Translations under genes and position numbers: made by a program
Shown: positions 1-8,190 of the stretch, piece after piece
How the letters are laid out: each line of letters starts with the position of its first letter
Position numbering within the stretch: the stretch's first letter is position 1
Assembly: GCA_963732865.1 (NCBI GenBank)
Contig: CAVTBC010000003.1
Coordinates: forward strand, 348,858 to 412,857
Reading direction: 5' to 3'
Length of the DNA stretch: 64,000 bases
From: JADLGL01 sp963732865
GTDB lineage: Bacteria > Pseudomonadota > Alphaproteobacteria > Rhizobiales > Kaistiaceae
The notes under the pieces: generated by a model
What the model saw: the letters and a program-made list of their open reading frames with translations, nothing else
Database searches by the model: none
What the model was told of the DNA's origin: nothing

Positions 1-27
1 CCCTCCCCGGATGCCCGTTCAATCGTC

Positions 28-93
28 ATTGCCGGACGAATCCGGCAATCCATCTATCTCTGCTGCATGGATGCCCGGATCAAGTCCGGGCAT
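28..93. repeat. Pair of REP-like palindromes downstream of rplT
   Basis: Two short inverted repeats lie in tandem. The first is ATTGCCGGA/TCCGGCAAT (28-36 and 41-49), the second ATGCCCGGA/TCCGGGCAT (71-79 and 85-93). Both have the loop style and flanks of the intergenic palindromes common in Hyphomicrobiales. They sit just beyond the end of rplT on its 3' side, where they could form RNA hairpins that protect or terminate the transcript. The repeat-family assignment is from memory. Confidence 0.6.
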
Positions 94-502
94 GACGAAG
101 AGCGGGAAACACCAGCAGTTTGCCGCTGCTGGCTGGAAGCCGGACTAGCCGAGCGCGCCCTGTGCCCGTTCGACCAACGCCTTGAACGAGTTCCGGCTCG
201 TGGACGGCGAGATCGGCCAGCATCTTGCGGTCAACCTCGATCCCGGCCTTGCCGAGGCCGTCGATAAATCGGCCATAGGTGAGGCCGTTCATACGCGCGG
301 CGGCGTTGATGCGCTGGATCCAAAGGGCGCGGAAAGTGCGCTTGCGGTTCTTGCGATCGCGGTAAGCATATTGGGCTGCCTTCTCGACGGCCTGCTTGGC
401 GACGCGGATGGTGTTCTTGCGGCGGCCGTAATAGCCATCGGCGCGCTTCAGAACCTTCTTGTGGCGAGCATGGGCGGTGACGCCGCGCTTCACACGGGAC
501 AT
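80..502 (-). CDS. rplT: 50S ribosomal protein L20, C-terminus frameshifted
   Basis: Large-subunit protein that binds 23S rRNA early in ribosome assembly. The first 104 residues are a clear L20: basic start SRVKRGVTAHARHKK, then YYGRRKN and the WIQRINAAAR block. After HEPE (residue 104) the read frame gives 36 unrelated residues. Removing one base, about position 190, restores SFKALVERAQGALG and a stop at 145-147, giving 118 residues, the usual L20 length. The gene therefore either has a real one-base insertion in its last codons or carries a sequence error. It lies 24 bases after rpmI, as usual. Confidence 0.95.
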   Translation of the reverse strand: MSRVKRGVTAHARHKKVLKRADGYYGRRKNTIRVAKQAVEKAAQYAYRDRKNRKRTFRALWIQRINAAARMNGLTYGRFIDGLGKAGIEVDRKMLADLAVHEPELVQGVGRTGTGRARLVRLPASSGKLLVFPALRHART

Positions 503-526
503 GGCGTTTCTCCTTCGGGAATCGCG

Positions 527-727
527 TCAGGCGTTGGGCAGGAAGAACTTCTTCACAATCTTCGCGTCGGGCTCGGCCATGATGGTCGTGCCGCGGGCGT
601 TGCGAATGAACTTGCTGCTGCGCTTGATCATGCCGTGCCGCTTGCCGGCCTGGGCAATGACGATCTTGCCGCTCCCGGTCACCTTGAAGCGCTTCTTGGC
701 GCCGCTCTTGGTCTTCATCTTGGGCAT
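527..727 (-). CDS. rpmI: 50S ribosomal protein L35
   Basis: Small basic ribosomal protein of 66 residues, the normal length for L35. It shows the family signature MPKMKTKSGAKKRF at the start and a GKRHGM segment in the middle. It sits directly upstream of rplT on the same strand and would be co-transcribed with it. infC, its usual partner, is about 750 bases further upstream, separated by the gene at 892-1464. Confidence 0.97.
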   Translation of the reverse strand: MPKMKTKSGAKKRFKVTGSGKIVIAQAGKRHGMIKRSSKFIRNARGTTIMAEPDAKIVKKFFLPNA

Positions 728-891
728 TTCGCTCTCCGCAGAGGTCGGCCGCCTGGCGGCGCCTCAAATCTGTTCTGGTGATAATCGAGCTTCCACAAAC
801 CGCCACGGCATGCCCTACAGGCCGGGCGGCGGGAGACGCGGCGTTATAGGGGGCCGCGCGACCCGAGGCAAGCGGCGGAGATGAGCGACAT

Positions 892-1464
892 TCAGTCCCG
901 CACGCGCCGGAACAGACCGGGATAGTCGACCACCAAGCCGTCTTCATCGACCTCCAGTTCAGCCTGAAAGCCGGAATCGAGGCTTTCGAACAGATAACGC
1001 CGCATCGGTTCGATACAGGTGTAGCGCTGCTCCACGGCCTTCGGCCGGAAATCGGGGGCGCTGAGATGCGCGACCATCATCTCCTTGGCCTCGCCGGCTC
1101 CAAGCTTCAGCCGTCGGATCGGCAGACTGTTAGTCAAGGGGGTGAAGGCGAGATCGATGTCCAGACAGGGCGACAGTTCGGGAATGTGCTGGTCGCTGGC
1201 GCCGCGGTTTGCATCGCGCCAGCTGCCGCTGCGGTGGTGGAGAAGGATCGACGACGAGACGGCATCGATTGGAAACAGGGCGAGGCTGATGAAGGACCAG
1301 TCGGGCGAGAGATTGAGATAATAGGTCAGGCCGAATGGTGCGCCTGCGGCACCCGCAACGACGCCATGGACGGCGACGAAACCGGTGTCGGCTATCTCAA
1401 TCCGGTTGTGTTCCAGCCCGGTGCCGGTCCAGGGCGTCCAGCGAACGGTGCGTTCGAGGGCCAT
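892..1464 (-). CDS. Putative glycolipid-binding domain protein
   Basis: Protein of 190 residues resembling the putative glycolipid-binding family (PF06475 type), expected to form a beta-barrel. Visible family traits are the early W-T-G-L-E segment, the YYLNLSPDW motif near residue 50 and a final YPGLFRRV motif. It has no signal peptide. It is inserted between infC and rpmI on the same strand, 16 bases after infC ends, so it may be read through from the infC promoter. Its biological role is not established; the family name comes from a structural resemblance. Confidence 0.7.
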   Translation of the reverse strand: MALERTVRWTPWTGTGLEHNRIEIADTGFVAVHGVVAGAAGAPFGLTYYLNLSPDWSFISLALFPIDAVSSSILLHHRSGSWRDANRGASDQHIPELSPCLDIDLAFTPLTNSLPIRRLKLGAGEAKEMMVAHLSAPDFRPKAVEQRYTCIEPMRRYLFESLDSGFQAELEVDEDGLVVDYPGLFRRVRD

Positions 1465-1480
1465 GGCCGCGAGGCGCCGC

Positions 1481-2017
1481 TTAGCGCGGCGCCAGCACCA
1501 TCACCATTTGCCGGCCTTCGAGTTTCGGCTCGGCTTCGACCTTGGCGAGGTCGAGCGTTTCGACCTTCACGCGGTCGAGCAACTGCGCGCCAAGTTCCTG
1601 ATGCGCCATCTCGCGACCGCGAAAGCGCAGCGTCACCTTGACCTTGTCGCCCTCGTCGAAGAAGCGCTTCATCGCCTTCATCTTCACGTCATAGTCGTGA
1701 ATGTCGATGTTCGGGCGCATCTTGATCTCCTTGACCTCGACGACCTTCTGCTTCTTGCGCGCCTCGGCCGCCTTCTTCTGCGACTGATATTTGAAGCGGC
1801 CGAAGTCCATCACCTTGCAAACAGGCGGGACGGCATTGGGCGAGATTTCGACGAGATCGAGACCGGCCTCTTCGGCGAGGCGGATCGCCTCTTCCGTGGG
1901 CGTTGGACCGAGATTTTCTCCCTCCGCGCCGATCAGTTGAACTTCAAAAGCGCGTATGTCGTGATTGACGCGCGGTCCCTCTTTGGTCGTAGGGGGTGCT
2001 CTGTGGGGTCGACGAAT
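1481..2017 (-). CDS. infC: Translation initiation factor IF-3, ATT start
   Basis: IF-3 binds the 30S subunit, prevents premature joining of 50S and checks start-codon pairing. I extend the gene upstream of the first ATG (1813) to an ATT codon at 2015-2017. This adds 68 residues, including IRRP at the start and the conserved block LAEEAGLDLVEISP before VCKVMDFGRF. The total is 178 residues, normal for IF-3. An AGGAG ribosome-binding site precedes the ATT by nine bases. Non-canonical start codons in infC are a known device by which IF-3 lowers its own translation. The C-terminal half contains KVTLRFRGREMAHQ. Confidence 0.95.
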   Translation of the reverse strand: MRRPHRAPPTTKEGPRVNHDIRAFEVQLIGAEGENLGPTPTEEAIRLAEEAGLDLVEISPNAVPPVCKVMDFGRFKYQSQKKAAEARKKQKVVEVKEIKMRPNIDIHDYDVKMKAMKRFFDEGDKVKVTLRFRGREMAHQELGAQLLDRVKVETLDLAKVEAEPKLEGRQMVMVLAPR

Positions 2018-2251
2018 GGTTGCGTTCTCCTCTTGTCATTTCGGATAGTCGGCTACAAACGATGCGGCCCGAAGCATGGATGGCAGGCTCTCGGCCCGGC
2101 CCGGCACGGGTCCACACGGAAACACTTGTGGCGGTGAGGGTCCGAAGTCAACCGCAAGGGCAAGCCTGTCCTTAATTTGCGGCTGTGCTGTGGCAGGTCT
2201 GTCGCGCCGCGAGACAGCCAATTCGCTGCAATTATTGAGGGAGACTCCGCC

Positions 2252-3028
2252 ATGACCGACGAAATCGCGTGGCTGACCGTCGGCATGGACAAGCGCCGCG
2301 TTGCCACGATCGCGCGGGCAGGCAGCGCCCCCGGTATTGTCTGGCTCGGCGGCTTTCGCTCCGACATGATGGGCACCAAGGCCGTGGTGCTGGACGCCTA
2401 CGCCGCCGAAAAGGGCATCGCCTATAGCCGCTTCGACTATTCCGGCCAGGGCCAATCGGAAGGCGTCTTCGAGGACGGTACGATCTCGCGCTGGCTGGAG
2501 GACGCCGAGGCGGCCTTCGCGGTGACCGCCGGCCCACAGATCCTTGTGGGCTCGTCGATGGGCGGCTGGCTGTCCCTGCTCCTTGCGGATGCGGAGCGCC
2601 GCAAGCCGGGCGGCGGGCGGGTTGCCGGATTGGTGCTGATCGCCCCTGCCGTCGACATGACCCGGGCGCTGATTTGGGACGCGATGCCGAAGGCGGCGCG
2701 ACGGGAGCTCGCCGAGGCCGGCATCTACTACGCGCCGAACGCCCATGGCGGCACGCCCGTGCCGATCACCAAGACGCTGATCGATGACGGCGAAAAGCAC
2801 CTGTTCGGCGACCGCCTGATCGAGGTCGGCTGCCCGGTGCATATCCTGCAGGGCATGCGCGACGCCGAGGTGCCCTGGCGCGACGCCAATGGGTTGGTCG
2901 AGCGTCTCGCCAGCGACGACGTGGTGCTGACGCTGGTGAAGGACGGCGACCACCGCCTCTCCCGGCCGGAGGACCTTGCCCGCATCCGCGACGCGCTGGA
3001 CGAGCTGATCGCAGTGATCGGGGAGTAG
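2252..3028 (+). CDS. Alpha/beta hydrolase (ABHD10-like)
   Basis: Cytosolic alpha/beta-hydrolase of 258 residues. The nucleophile elbow is GSSMGG near residue 100, preceded by a strand ending in FDYSGQGQSEG. The likely acid is in MRDAEVPW and the catalytic His in DGDHRLS near the C-terminus. Mitochondrial ABHD10, a depalmitoylase and acyl-glucuronide esterase, has the same layout, but the substrate here cannot be read from sequence. The ATG at 2252 is preceded by GAGGGAG. It is transcribed divergently from infC with a 234-base shared intergenic region. Confidence 0.85.
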   Translation: MTDEIAWLTVGMDKRRVATIARAGSAPGIVWLGGFRSDMMGTKAVVLDAYAAEKGIAYSRFDYSGQGQSEGVFEDGTISRWLEDAEAAFAVTAGPQILVGSSMGGWLSLLLADAERRKPGGGRVAGLVLIAPAVDMTRALIWDAMPKAARRELAEAGIYYAPNAHGGTPVPITKTLIDDGEKHLFGDRLIEVGCPVHILQGMRDAEVPWRDANGLVERLASDDVVLTLVKDGDHRLSRPEDLARIRDALDELIAVIGE

Positions 3029-3595
3029 CTAGCCCTTGAGGCGGACCTTGGTGGCGAGAGGTCCGGTGTCGCCGATATCCTCGACATAATAGACCTCGGC
3101 GCCGCGGGTCAGGGCGTCGAAATCGCCGTTGAGCAGACTGTTGCGGTGGAAATACAGGAGACCGCCCTCGGCCGTCATCAGGAAGCCGTGGTCGTCCTCG
3201 GCATGCATCTCGGCTACCTGGCCGAGATATTGATTGGCCTCGTCATGATGCGGCTGCTTGGTGCGGCGGCTGCGCTGTTCCTTAAGCTCCAGCAATTGCC
3301 GTTCGGCGATGCGGAAGGCCTCGTGGATGGAGTTGCGCAGATCCGGTGTCTGGAAGCGCCGCTGCATATGCGCCGGCTCCGGCGCGATGATGAGATCGGC
3401 ATGACCGGGAATGCCCAGTTCGATGCGCACGGTCGGCGGCACGCCATGCGCCTGGTTCGAGCGCTCGATCTTGACGCGGCAGGCAGTGAGCCGCCCATAC
3501 ATCTTCTCAAGCTTGGCGACCCGCTCGCGGACCTCGGTTTCGGCCCATTCGGTGGAATCGACGTGGTGGAAGGCAAGCTCAAGCGGCACTTGCAT
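3029..3595 (-). CDS. HPF/RaiA-family protein with cold-shock-like C-terminus
   Basis: Protein of 188 residues. The N-terminal 100 residues match the ribosome-hibernation fold: MQVPLELAFHHVDSTEW, a coupled helix REKVAKLEKMYG-like segment, then RVKIERSNQAH. The last 60 residues look like a cold-shock domain, with GFLMTAEGGLLYFHRNSLL corresponding to the RNP motif region and ending in TKVRLKG. Such fusions occur in alphaproteobacteria and probably act on 30S ribosomes under stress. I start at 3595 because GAGGAG lies a few bases before that ATG. It converges tail to tail on the hydrolase gene with no gap. Confidence 0.85.
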   Translation of the reverse strand: MQVPLELAFHHVDSTEWAETEVRERVAKLEKMYGRLTACRVKIERSNQAHGVPPTVRIELGIPGHADLIIAPEPAHMQRRFQTPDLRNSIHEAFRIAERQLLELKEQRSRRTKQPHHDEANQYLGQVAEMHAEDDHGFLMTAEGGLLYFHRNSLLNGDFDALTRGAEVYYVEDIGDTGPLATKVRLKG

Positions 3596-3667
3596 GGGGC
3601 ACTCCTCAACTGGAACGTTCTTATCTGAGATTAGGGTGCCCGGCGCCGGGCGCAAGGCGCGATCAGC

Positions 3668-4546
3668 TCAGGCCTGCGCGCCGCCCTCGCCCGACTGCCA
3701 CAAAGCGGCAAGGCCCTCGCGGTAGGTCGGATAGGCGAATTCCAGGCCAAGCATCTGTTTAAGCTTGCGATTTCGCACACGCTTGTTCTCGCCATAGAAG
3801 GAGCGCGCCATCGGGGTCAGCTCAGCCTCGGCAAACGGAATTTCCGGGGGCGGCGTAACCGCCATGAGGCCGGCGGCGTAGGCAACGACATCCTGCGCCG
3901 CCGCCGGCTCGTCGTCGACGACGTTGAAAACGCCCTCCGCCTTTCGCGCAAAGGCCGCGTCGATCGCGGCGGCGATGTCGCCGACATGGATGCGATTGAA
4001 CACCTGCCCCGGTTTGACCAAGCGCCGGGCGGTGCCGTCGGCGAGGTTGGCGAGGGCGTTGCGGCCCGGGCCGTAAATGCCGCCGAGGCGGAGGATTGCG
4101 AGCGGCTTGCCGGCCATCTGGGCCAGCCACTGCCATCCACGCTCCGCTTCCAGCCGCGCCACCGAGCGGCGGCTCGCAGGATCGGGGACCGTCTCCTCGT
4201 CGACCCAGGCCCCGCCATGATCGCCGTAAACGCCGACGGTCGAGAGATAGACGATGATCTCCAGCCGCGGCGCCGCGGCGATCGCGTCACCCGCCATGGC
4301 GAGCACGGGATCGCCGGCATCGCCGGGCGGGATCGACAGGAGGATATGCGTCGCGCCTGCGATCGCGCCGGCCAGTTCGCCCGAGGGGGCGTTGCCGTCG
4401 AAAGCGACGGTCTGCACGCCCCTGCCCTCCCACTCCGCTGCGGCCTCGGGCGAGCGCGCCGTGACGGTGACCCGATCGCTGCGGTCGCGCAGCCTGGCGA
4501 TTGCCGCTGAGGCCGCGTAGCCGGGGCCGAAGACGAGGAGCTTCAC
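3668..4546 (-). CDS. SDR-family NAD(P)-dependent epimerase/oxidoreductase
   Basis: Atypical short-chain dehydrogenase of 292 residues. It begins with a Rossmann dinucleotide motif variant LLVFGPGYAAS, has STVGVYGDHGG (the Ser-Tyr region of extended SDRs), then LRLGGIYGPGR, as in YeeZ-type proteins. No substrate can be inferred. The start is GTG (4544-4546), overlapping by four bases the stop of the small membrane protein upstream, which suggests translational coupling. It is the last gene of a run from the GST (7225) down to here. Confidence 0.85.
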   Translation of the reverse strand: MKLLVFGPGYAASAAIARLRDRSDRVTVTARSPEAAAEWEGRGVQTVAFDGNAPSGELAGAIAGATHILLSIPPGDAGDPVLAMAGDAIAAAPRLEIIVYLSTVGVYGDHGGAWVDEETVPDPASRRSVARLEAERGWQWLAQMAGKPLAILRLGGIYGPGRNALANLADGTARRLVKPGQVFNRIHVGDIAAAIDAAFARKAEGVFNVVDDEPAAAQDVVAYAAGLMAVTPPPEIPFAEAELTPMARSFYGENKRVRNRKLKQMLGLEFAYPTYREGLAALWQSGEGGAQA

Positions 4547-4806
4547 CGGCGGCGAAACGGCCCGCGCCGACGCCCGTGATCGATCTCGAGCTGGCCGACG
4601 GACAGATGCTCGATGCGGACGTCCCGGGCGACGACCCGACCGATGGCCAATGCGCCGATGGCGAACGCGCCGAGCGCCGCAACGCCCAGGACCGTCGCGC
4701 CGAGCGCCGTGCCGCCGATAGCCATGCCCGACCGGGCATGGCGCGGCGATGCCATTTCTATCAGCCCACGGCGCGCCAAACGTTCCACGCGATGCAGTGT
4801 CGTCAT
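4543..4806 (-). CDS. Small alanine/glycine-rich membrane protein, unknown
   Basis: Protein of 87 residues with one hydrophobic segment, about residues 27-57, rich in Ala, Gly and Val (ATVLGVAALGAFAIGALAIG), and a basic tail ending RRRGPFRRR. I do not recognise a family. It overlaps the SDR gene downstream by four bases and lies three bases after the YdeI-like gene, so it is part of the same transcript. A perfect 10-bp-arm palindrome lies inside it at 4721-4742. Confidence 0.6.
   Translation of the reverse strand: MTTLHRVERLARRGLIEMASPRHARSGMAIGGTALGATVLGVAALGAFAIGALAIGRVVARDVRIEHLSVGQLEIDHGRRRGPFRRR
4721..4742. repeat. Perfect palindrome inside a small CDS
   Basis: GCCATGCCCG and CGGGCATGGC flank the two bases AC. 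It resembles the core of the palindromes at 71-93, so it may be a REP-type sequence captured in the coding region, or chance in GC-rich DNA. Confidence 0.5.
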
Positions 4807-4809
4807 CGG

Positions 4810-5415
4810 TTACCCTCCGGTGTTGCGCGTCCCGCCTTCACCCGGCCTGCGAAGGTGTTTGACCTTGCGTCCGGCAGCGGAGTCCTCGATCAGGATAACA
4901 AGGCGGCGGGTGCGCGTCTCCTCGCGCTTGGCGCTGACCACCCACCAGACCGCCGGATGGCGGTAGGATTTCGGCATGGCGGCGAAATTCGCCCACGCGA
5001 TTTCGGCCGCCCTGAACAGCGCCTCTTCTTCAGGACTGAGGGCCGCATCCTTGTTCTCAAAGGAATAAGACCGCTCTTTCGTCTGGTCGCGCTGCTCGAA
5101 CGTCTTCAAGCCGGCGGCCGCCATGCGGCCTTCCTGCTTCAGTTCCTCCGCCCGGCGGATGTTCACCGCACTCCAGATGCTTTTCGCCTTCCGCGGCGTG
5201 AAGCGGATGGTCCAGCGGCGGCCGTCGACCGTTTTGCGGACACCGTCGATCCAGCCAAAGCAGAGCGCTTCATCGAGCGCCTGGCGGTAATTGATGCCTT
5301 CGAGGCCCGAACCCGCTTTGATCAGGCCAAGAAGGATGGCATCGGTCGACGCGTGATGGCGCTCCAGCCAGACCCGCCACTCGGCGGCACTTGCGAAGTA
5401 GACCGGTTCGCTCAT
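4810..5415 (-). CDS. YdeI/OmpD-associated family protein
   Basis: Protein of about 201 residues of the YdeI family. Seen features are FASAAEWRVWLERHH at the start, the GINYRQALDEALCFGWIDG block, RFTPRKAKSIWS, and helices rich in charged residues at the C-terminus. In other bacteria family members have been linked to resistance to cationic peptides, but the mechanism is unclear. I start at ATG 5415, which overlaps the queG stop in an ATGA arrangement; an in-frame ATG at 5430 is possible but less well placed. Confidence 0.85.
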   Translation of the reverse strand: MSEPVYFASAAEWRVWLERHHASTDAILLGLIKAGSGLEGINYRQALDEALCFGWIDGVRKTVDGRRWTIRFTPRKAKSIWSAVNIRRAEELKQEGRMAAAGLKTFEQRDQTKERSYSFENKDAALSPEEEALFRAAEIAWANFAAMPKSYRHPAVWWVVSAKREETRTRRLVILIEDSAAGRKVKHLRRPGEGGTRNTGG

Positions 5416-6635
5416 GCGAGCGCCCGCCATTCGTCGCGCACCCCGTCGTCCATCTCACGGTCGAAGTGCTGCGCGCGCAGTCCGGCGGCCGCGCCGCGAT
5501 CGAGCTCTCCCAGCGCCCAGACTGCCGCACCGCGAACCAACGGCGACGGATCATCAAGCAGGTGTTCGGCTTGCTTAGCCAGATTCGCATCGCCGGAATT
5601 GCCGATGGCGATCAGCACATTGCGGATGAAGCGGTGACGACCGGCGCGCCTGACAGGTGAGCCGGCGAAGAATTGGCGGAAGGCCGCATCATCGAGCGCC
5701 GCCAGATCCGCCAGGCGCGGAGCCTCGAGATCGGCGCGCGCGGCAAGCTTGGCCTCGCGTCCGGTCTTGGCGAAGCGGTTCCAGGGGCAGACCGCGAGGC
5801 AATCGTCGCAGCCGAAAATGCGATTGCCGATGGCCTTGCGGAATTCGCGCGGGATCGGCCCGTCATGCTCGATCGTGAGGTAAGAGATGCAGCGGCGCGC
5901 ATCGAGCTGATACGGAGCCGGGAAAGCGGCTGTCGGGCAGGCGTCGAGGCAGGCGCGGCAGGTGCCGCAATGGTCGCTCTCGGCATCGTCGGCCGGCATT
6001 TCCGCATCGGTCAGAACCGCGCCAAGAAAGAGCCAGGACCCGAATTCGCGCGAGACCAGATTGGTGTGCTTGCCCTGCCAGCCGAGCCCGGCGGCCTCGG
6101 CAAGCGGCTTTTCCATCAACGGCGCGGTGTCGACAAACACCTTGACCTCGGCACCGGACCTCACAGCGAAACGGCTGGCCAGCTGCTTGAGCCGTCCCTT
6201 GATGAGTTCATGATAATCGCGATTGCGGGCATAGACGGAGACGTTGCCGCGATCCGTCTTGGCGAGCGTCGCCAGCGGATCGCCCTGCGGCCCGTAATTG
6301 AGGCCGAGCATGATGACTGAACGCACCGCCGGCCACATAGCGCGCGGGTCGCCGCGGCGTGGCGCGGTCGTCTCGATCCAGTCCATGCTGCCGTGACGCC
6401 CGGCGGCGATGAAGGCTTCCAGCCGCCCAGCGGCCTTCGGGATCGCATCCGGCGGGCAAACGCGCACGGCGTCGAAGCCCTCGGCCGTGGCGTCGGCGAG
6501 GAGCGCCTGCTTGAGATCAGAGGCGTCGCGGCTCAGAAGTCCAGATCGCCGTAGGCCGGCGACGGCGGCACCTGCTTGATCCGATCGGCGAGGATCGGGC
6601 GGAACGACAGGCGGGACTTGATCCGTGCGTACCAT
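5412..6635 (-). CDS. queG: Epoxyqueuosine reductase
   Basis: Cobalamin-dependent iron-sulfur enzyme making queuosine from epoxyqueuosine at tRNA position 34. Two ferredoxin-type cluster motifs are visible: CGTCRACLDACP and the paired CDDCLAVCPWN. FGSWLFLGAVL and RRCISYLTIEH are family signatures. A HEAT-like helical tail follows (residues ~330-405). The first ATG (6635) would overlap the GST gene by about 100 bases with no homology in that stretch. A CTG at 6534-6536 overlapping the GST stop (CTGA) is a plausible true start, giving about 374 residues. Confidence 0.93.
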   Translation of the reverse strand: MVRTDQVPPVVPPDPRRSDQAGAAVAGLRRSGLLSRDASDLKQALLADATAEGFDAVRVCPPDAIPKAAGRLEAFIAAGRHGSMDWIETTAPRRGDPRAMWPAVRSVIMLGLNYGPQGDPLATLAKTDRGNVSVYARNRDYHELIKGRLKQLASRFAVRSGAEVKVFVDTAPLMEKPLAEAAGLGWQGKHTNLVSREFGSWLFLGAVLTDAEMPADDAESDHCGTCRACLDACPTAAFPAPYQLDARRCISYLTIEHDGPIPREFRKAIGNRIFGCDDCLAVCPWNRFAKTGREAKLAARADLEAPRLADLAALDDAAFRQFFAGSPVRRAGRHRFIRNVLIAIGNSGDANLAKQAEHLLDDPSPLVRGAAVWALGELDRGAAAGLRAQHFDREMDDGVRDEWRALA

Positions 6636-7225
6636 GACTTCGCCGCTTCATTATCGTCCCAGGGCAGCTCGCCAATATAGTCGAGGCACGAAATCTCCGC
6701 CGCGGCGGCAAGATCGGCGAGGCTCATCTTCCGGCCGGCCAGCCAATCGCGCCGTTCGACCAGGTAGCTGATATAGCGCAGATGATAGTGCACATTCGAC
6801 CTTCCGGCCCGGATGGCGGTCGAATCCGGCGAGCCGCCGCCGCGCCGCGACGGTGCGAGCCGCTTCATCACGAGCTCGTCGACCAGCGGCCGCGTCACCT
6901 CGAAATGCATCTTGTCGCCGAACCAGGAGATGAGACGCCGCGTCTCGGCCCGTTCCGCCGCTGTCGGCGGCATCAGAGAATCTTCGCCGAAACGGACGCC
7001 GCGCGTCTCGGTGAGATATTCCGCGATCGCCGCCGCCGGCGATATGACCGACGCATTGTCATCGGCGAAGATCGGCACGGTGCCGGCCGGATTGAGCGCC
7101 AGGATCTCCTCGTCCCGCGTCAGCGGCGGAACCTCGCGCAGTTCCACCTCCTCGCCATATTCGGCCAGGACGAGGCGGATATAGCGGCAGGGCGCGGACA
7201 GGGCGAAATGATAGAGGGTCGGCAT
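6533..7225 (-). CDS. Glutathione S-transferase family protein
   Basis: Protein of 230 residues. The N-terminal thioredoxin fold begins MPTLYHFALSAPCRYIRL with the position expected for the catalytic Ser/Cys (SAPCR), followed by NPAGTVPIF with the cis-Pro that binds glutathione. The C-terminal half is helical, with SLADLAAAAEISCLDY typical of the GST C-domain. It is often found beside uppP in Hyphomicrobiales. I chose ATG 7225, since upstream residues do not fit the family. It is divergent from uppP. Confidence 0.88.
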   Translation of the reverse strand: MPTLYHFALSAPCRYIRLVLAEYGEEVELREVPPLTRDEEILALNPAGTVPIFADDNASVISPAAAIAEYLTETRGVRFGEDSLMPPTAAERAETRRLISWFGDKMHFEVTRPLVDELVMKRLAPSRRGGGSPDSTAIRAGRSNVHYHLRYISYLVERRDWLAGRKMSLADLAAAAEISCLDYIGELPWDDNEAAKSWYARIKSRLSFRPILADRIKQVPPSPAYGDLDF

Positions 7226-7383
7226 CCGGAACGCTTTGGCGATAGCAAGAAACGCAGCAAATCGGCCGTTCGCAGGGCCATCAGTGCGCAACGCATGCGC
7301 CGGAGTTGGCCCCTGAAGGGGGTTCCCGTATAGAGGCCGTATCGCCGACGAACAACCCGATTCGGCGCTATCCAGAGGTCTTC

Positions 7384-8190
7384 ATGGACGCGGGAACATT
7401 CGTCGACGCTCTCGGCCTTGGCGTACTTGAGGGAGCAACCGAGTTCATTCCGGTCTCCTCCACCGGGCATCTGGTGCTGGCCAGCCATTTCCTCGGCTTC
7501 GAGGATCCGGGCAACACTTTCAAAATTCTCATCCAGCTCGGAGCGGTGCTGGCGGTCCTCAGCATCTATGCTGCGAAGCTGATCGGCATTTTGCGCGCCT
7601 TGCCGCATGACCCCAGGGCTCGACGCTTTGTCGCCGCGGTGATCATCGCCTTCCTGCCGGCGGCGGTCATCGGCGCGCTCGCGATCGATTTCATCACCAG
7701 CGTCCTTCTCGATACGCCGATGCTGATCGCCATCGTCCTCATCATTGGCGGCATCGTTCTCCTTTACGTCGATCGCATGAAGCTCCGGCCCGTCCGCTTC
7801 GACATCATGGACTATCCGATCCTGATGGCGCTGGGCATCGGCTTCTTCCAAGTGCTGTCGCTCGTGCCGGGCGTGTCGCGCTCAGGCGCAACGATCGTCG
7901 GCGGCCTGCTGCTTGGCGGCGACAAGCGGTCCGCCGCAGAATTCTCGTTCTTCCTGGCGATGCCGACGATGCTCGGGGCCTTCGTCCTCGACATCTACAA
8001 GCATTGGGACACGCTCGATTGGGGCCAGGTCCAGACGGTCGCGGTCGGCTTCGTCGCAGCGTTCCTGTCGGCGTTGGTCGTGGTGCGCTGGCTTCTCGGC
8101 TATGTCAGCCGGCACGGTTTCGCGCTGTTCGCCTGGTGGCGCATCGTCGTCGGCAGCGTCGCGCTGGTTCTGCTGCTGGCCGGCGTCTAG
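7384..8190 (+). CDS. uppP: Undecaprenyl-diphosphatase (BacA/UppP)
   Basis: Integral membrane enzyme of 268 residues that dephosphorylates undecaprenyl diphosphate, recycling the lipid carrier of peptidoglycan and surface glycans. The two catalytic signatures are present: EGATEFIPVSSTGHL near residue 20 and PGVSRSGATI near residue 165. About eight hydrophobic segments are visible. The ATG at 7384 gives the standard start MDAGTFVDALGLGVLEG. Its 3' end overlaps the convergent NDUFA9-type gene by four bases. Confidence 0.96.
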   Translation: MDAGTFVDALGLGVLEGATEFIPVSSTGHLVLASHFLGFEDPGNTFKILIQLGAVLAVLSIYAAKLIGILRALPHDPRARRFVAAVIIAFLPAAVIGALAIDFITSVLLDTPMLIAIVLIIGGIVLLYVDRMKLRPVRFDIMDYPILMALGIGFFQVLSLVPGVSRSGATIVGGLLLGGDKRSAAEFSFFLAMPTMLGAFVLDIYKHWDTLDWGQVQTVAVGFVAAFLSALVVVRWLLGYVSRHGFALFAWWRIVVGSVALVLLLAGV

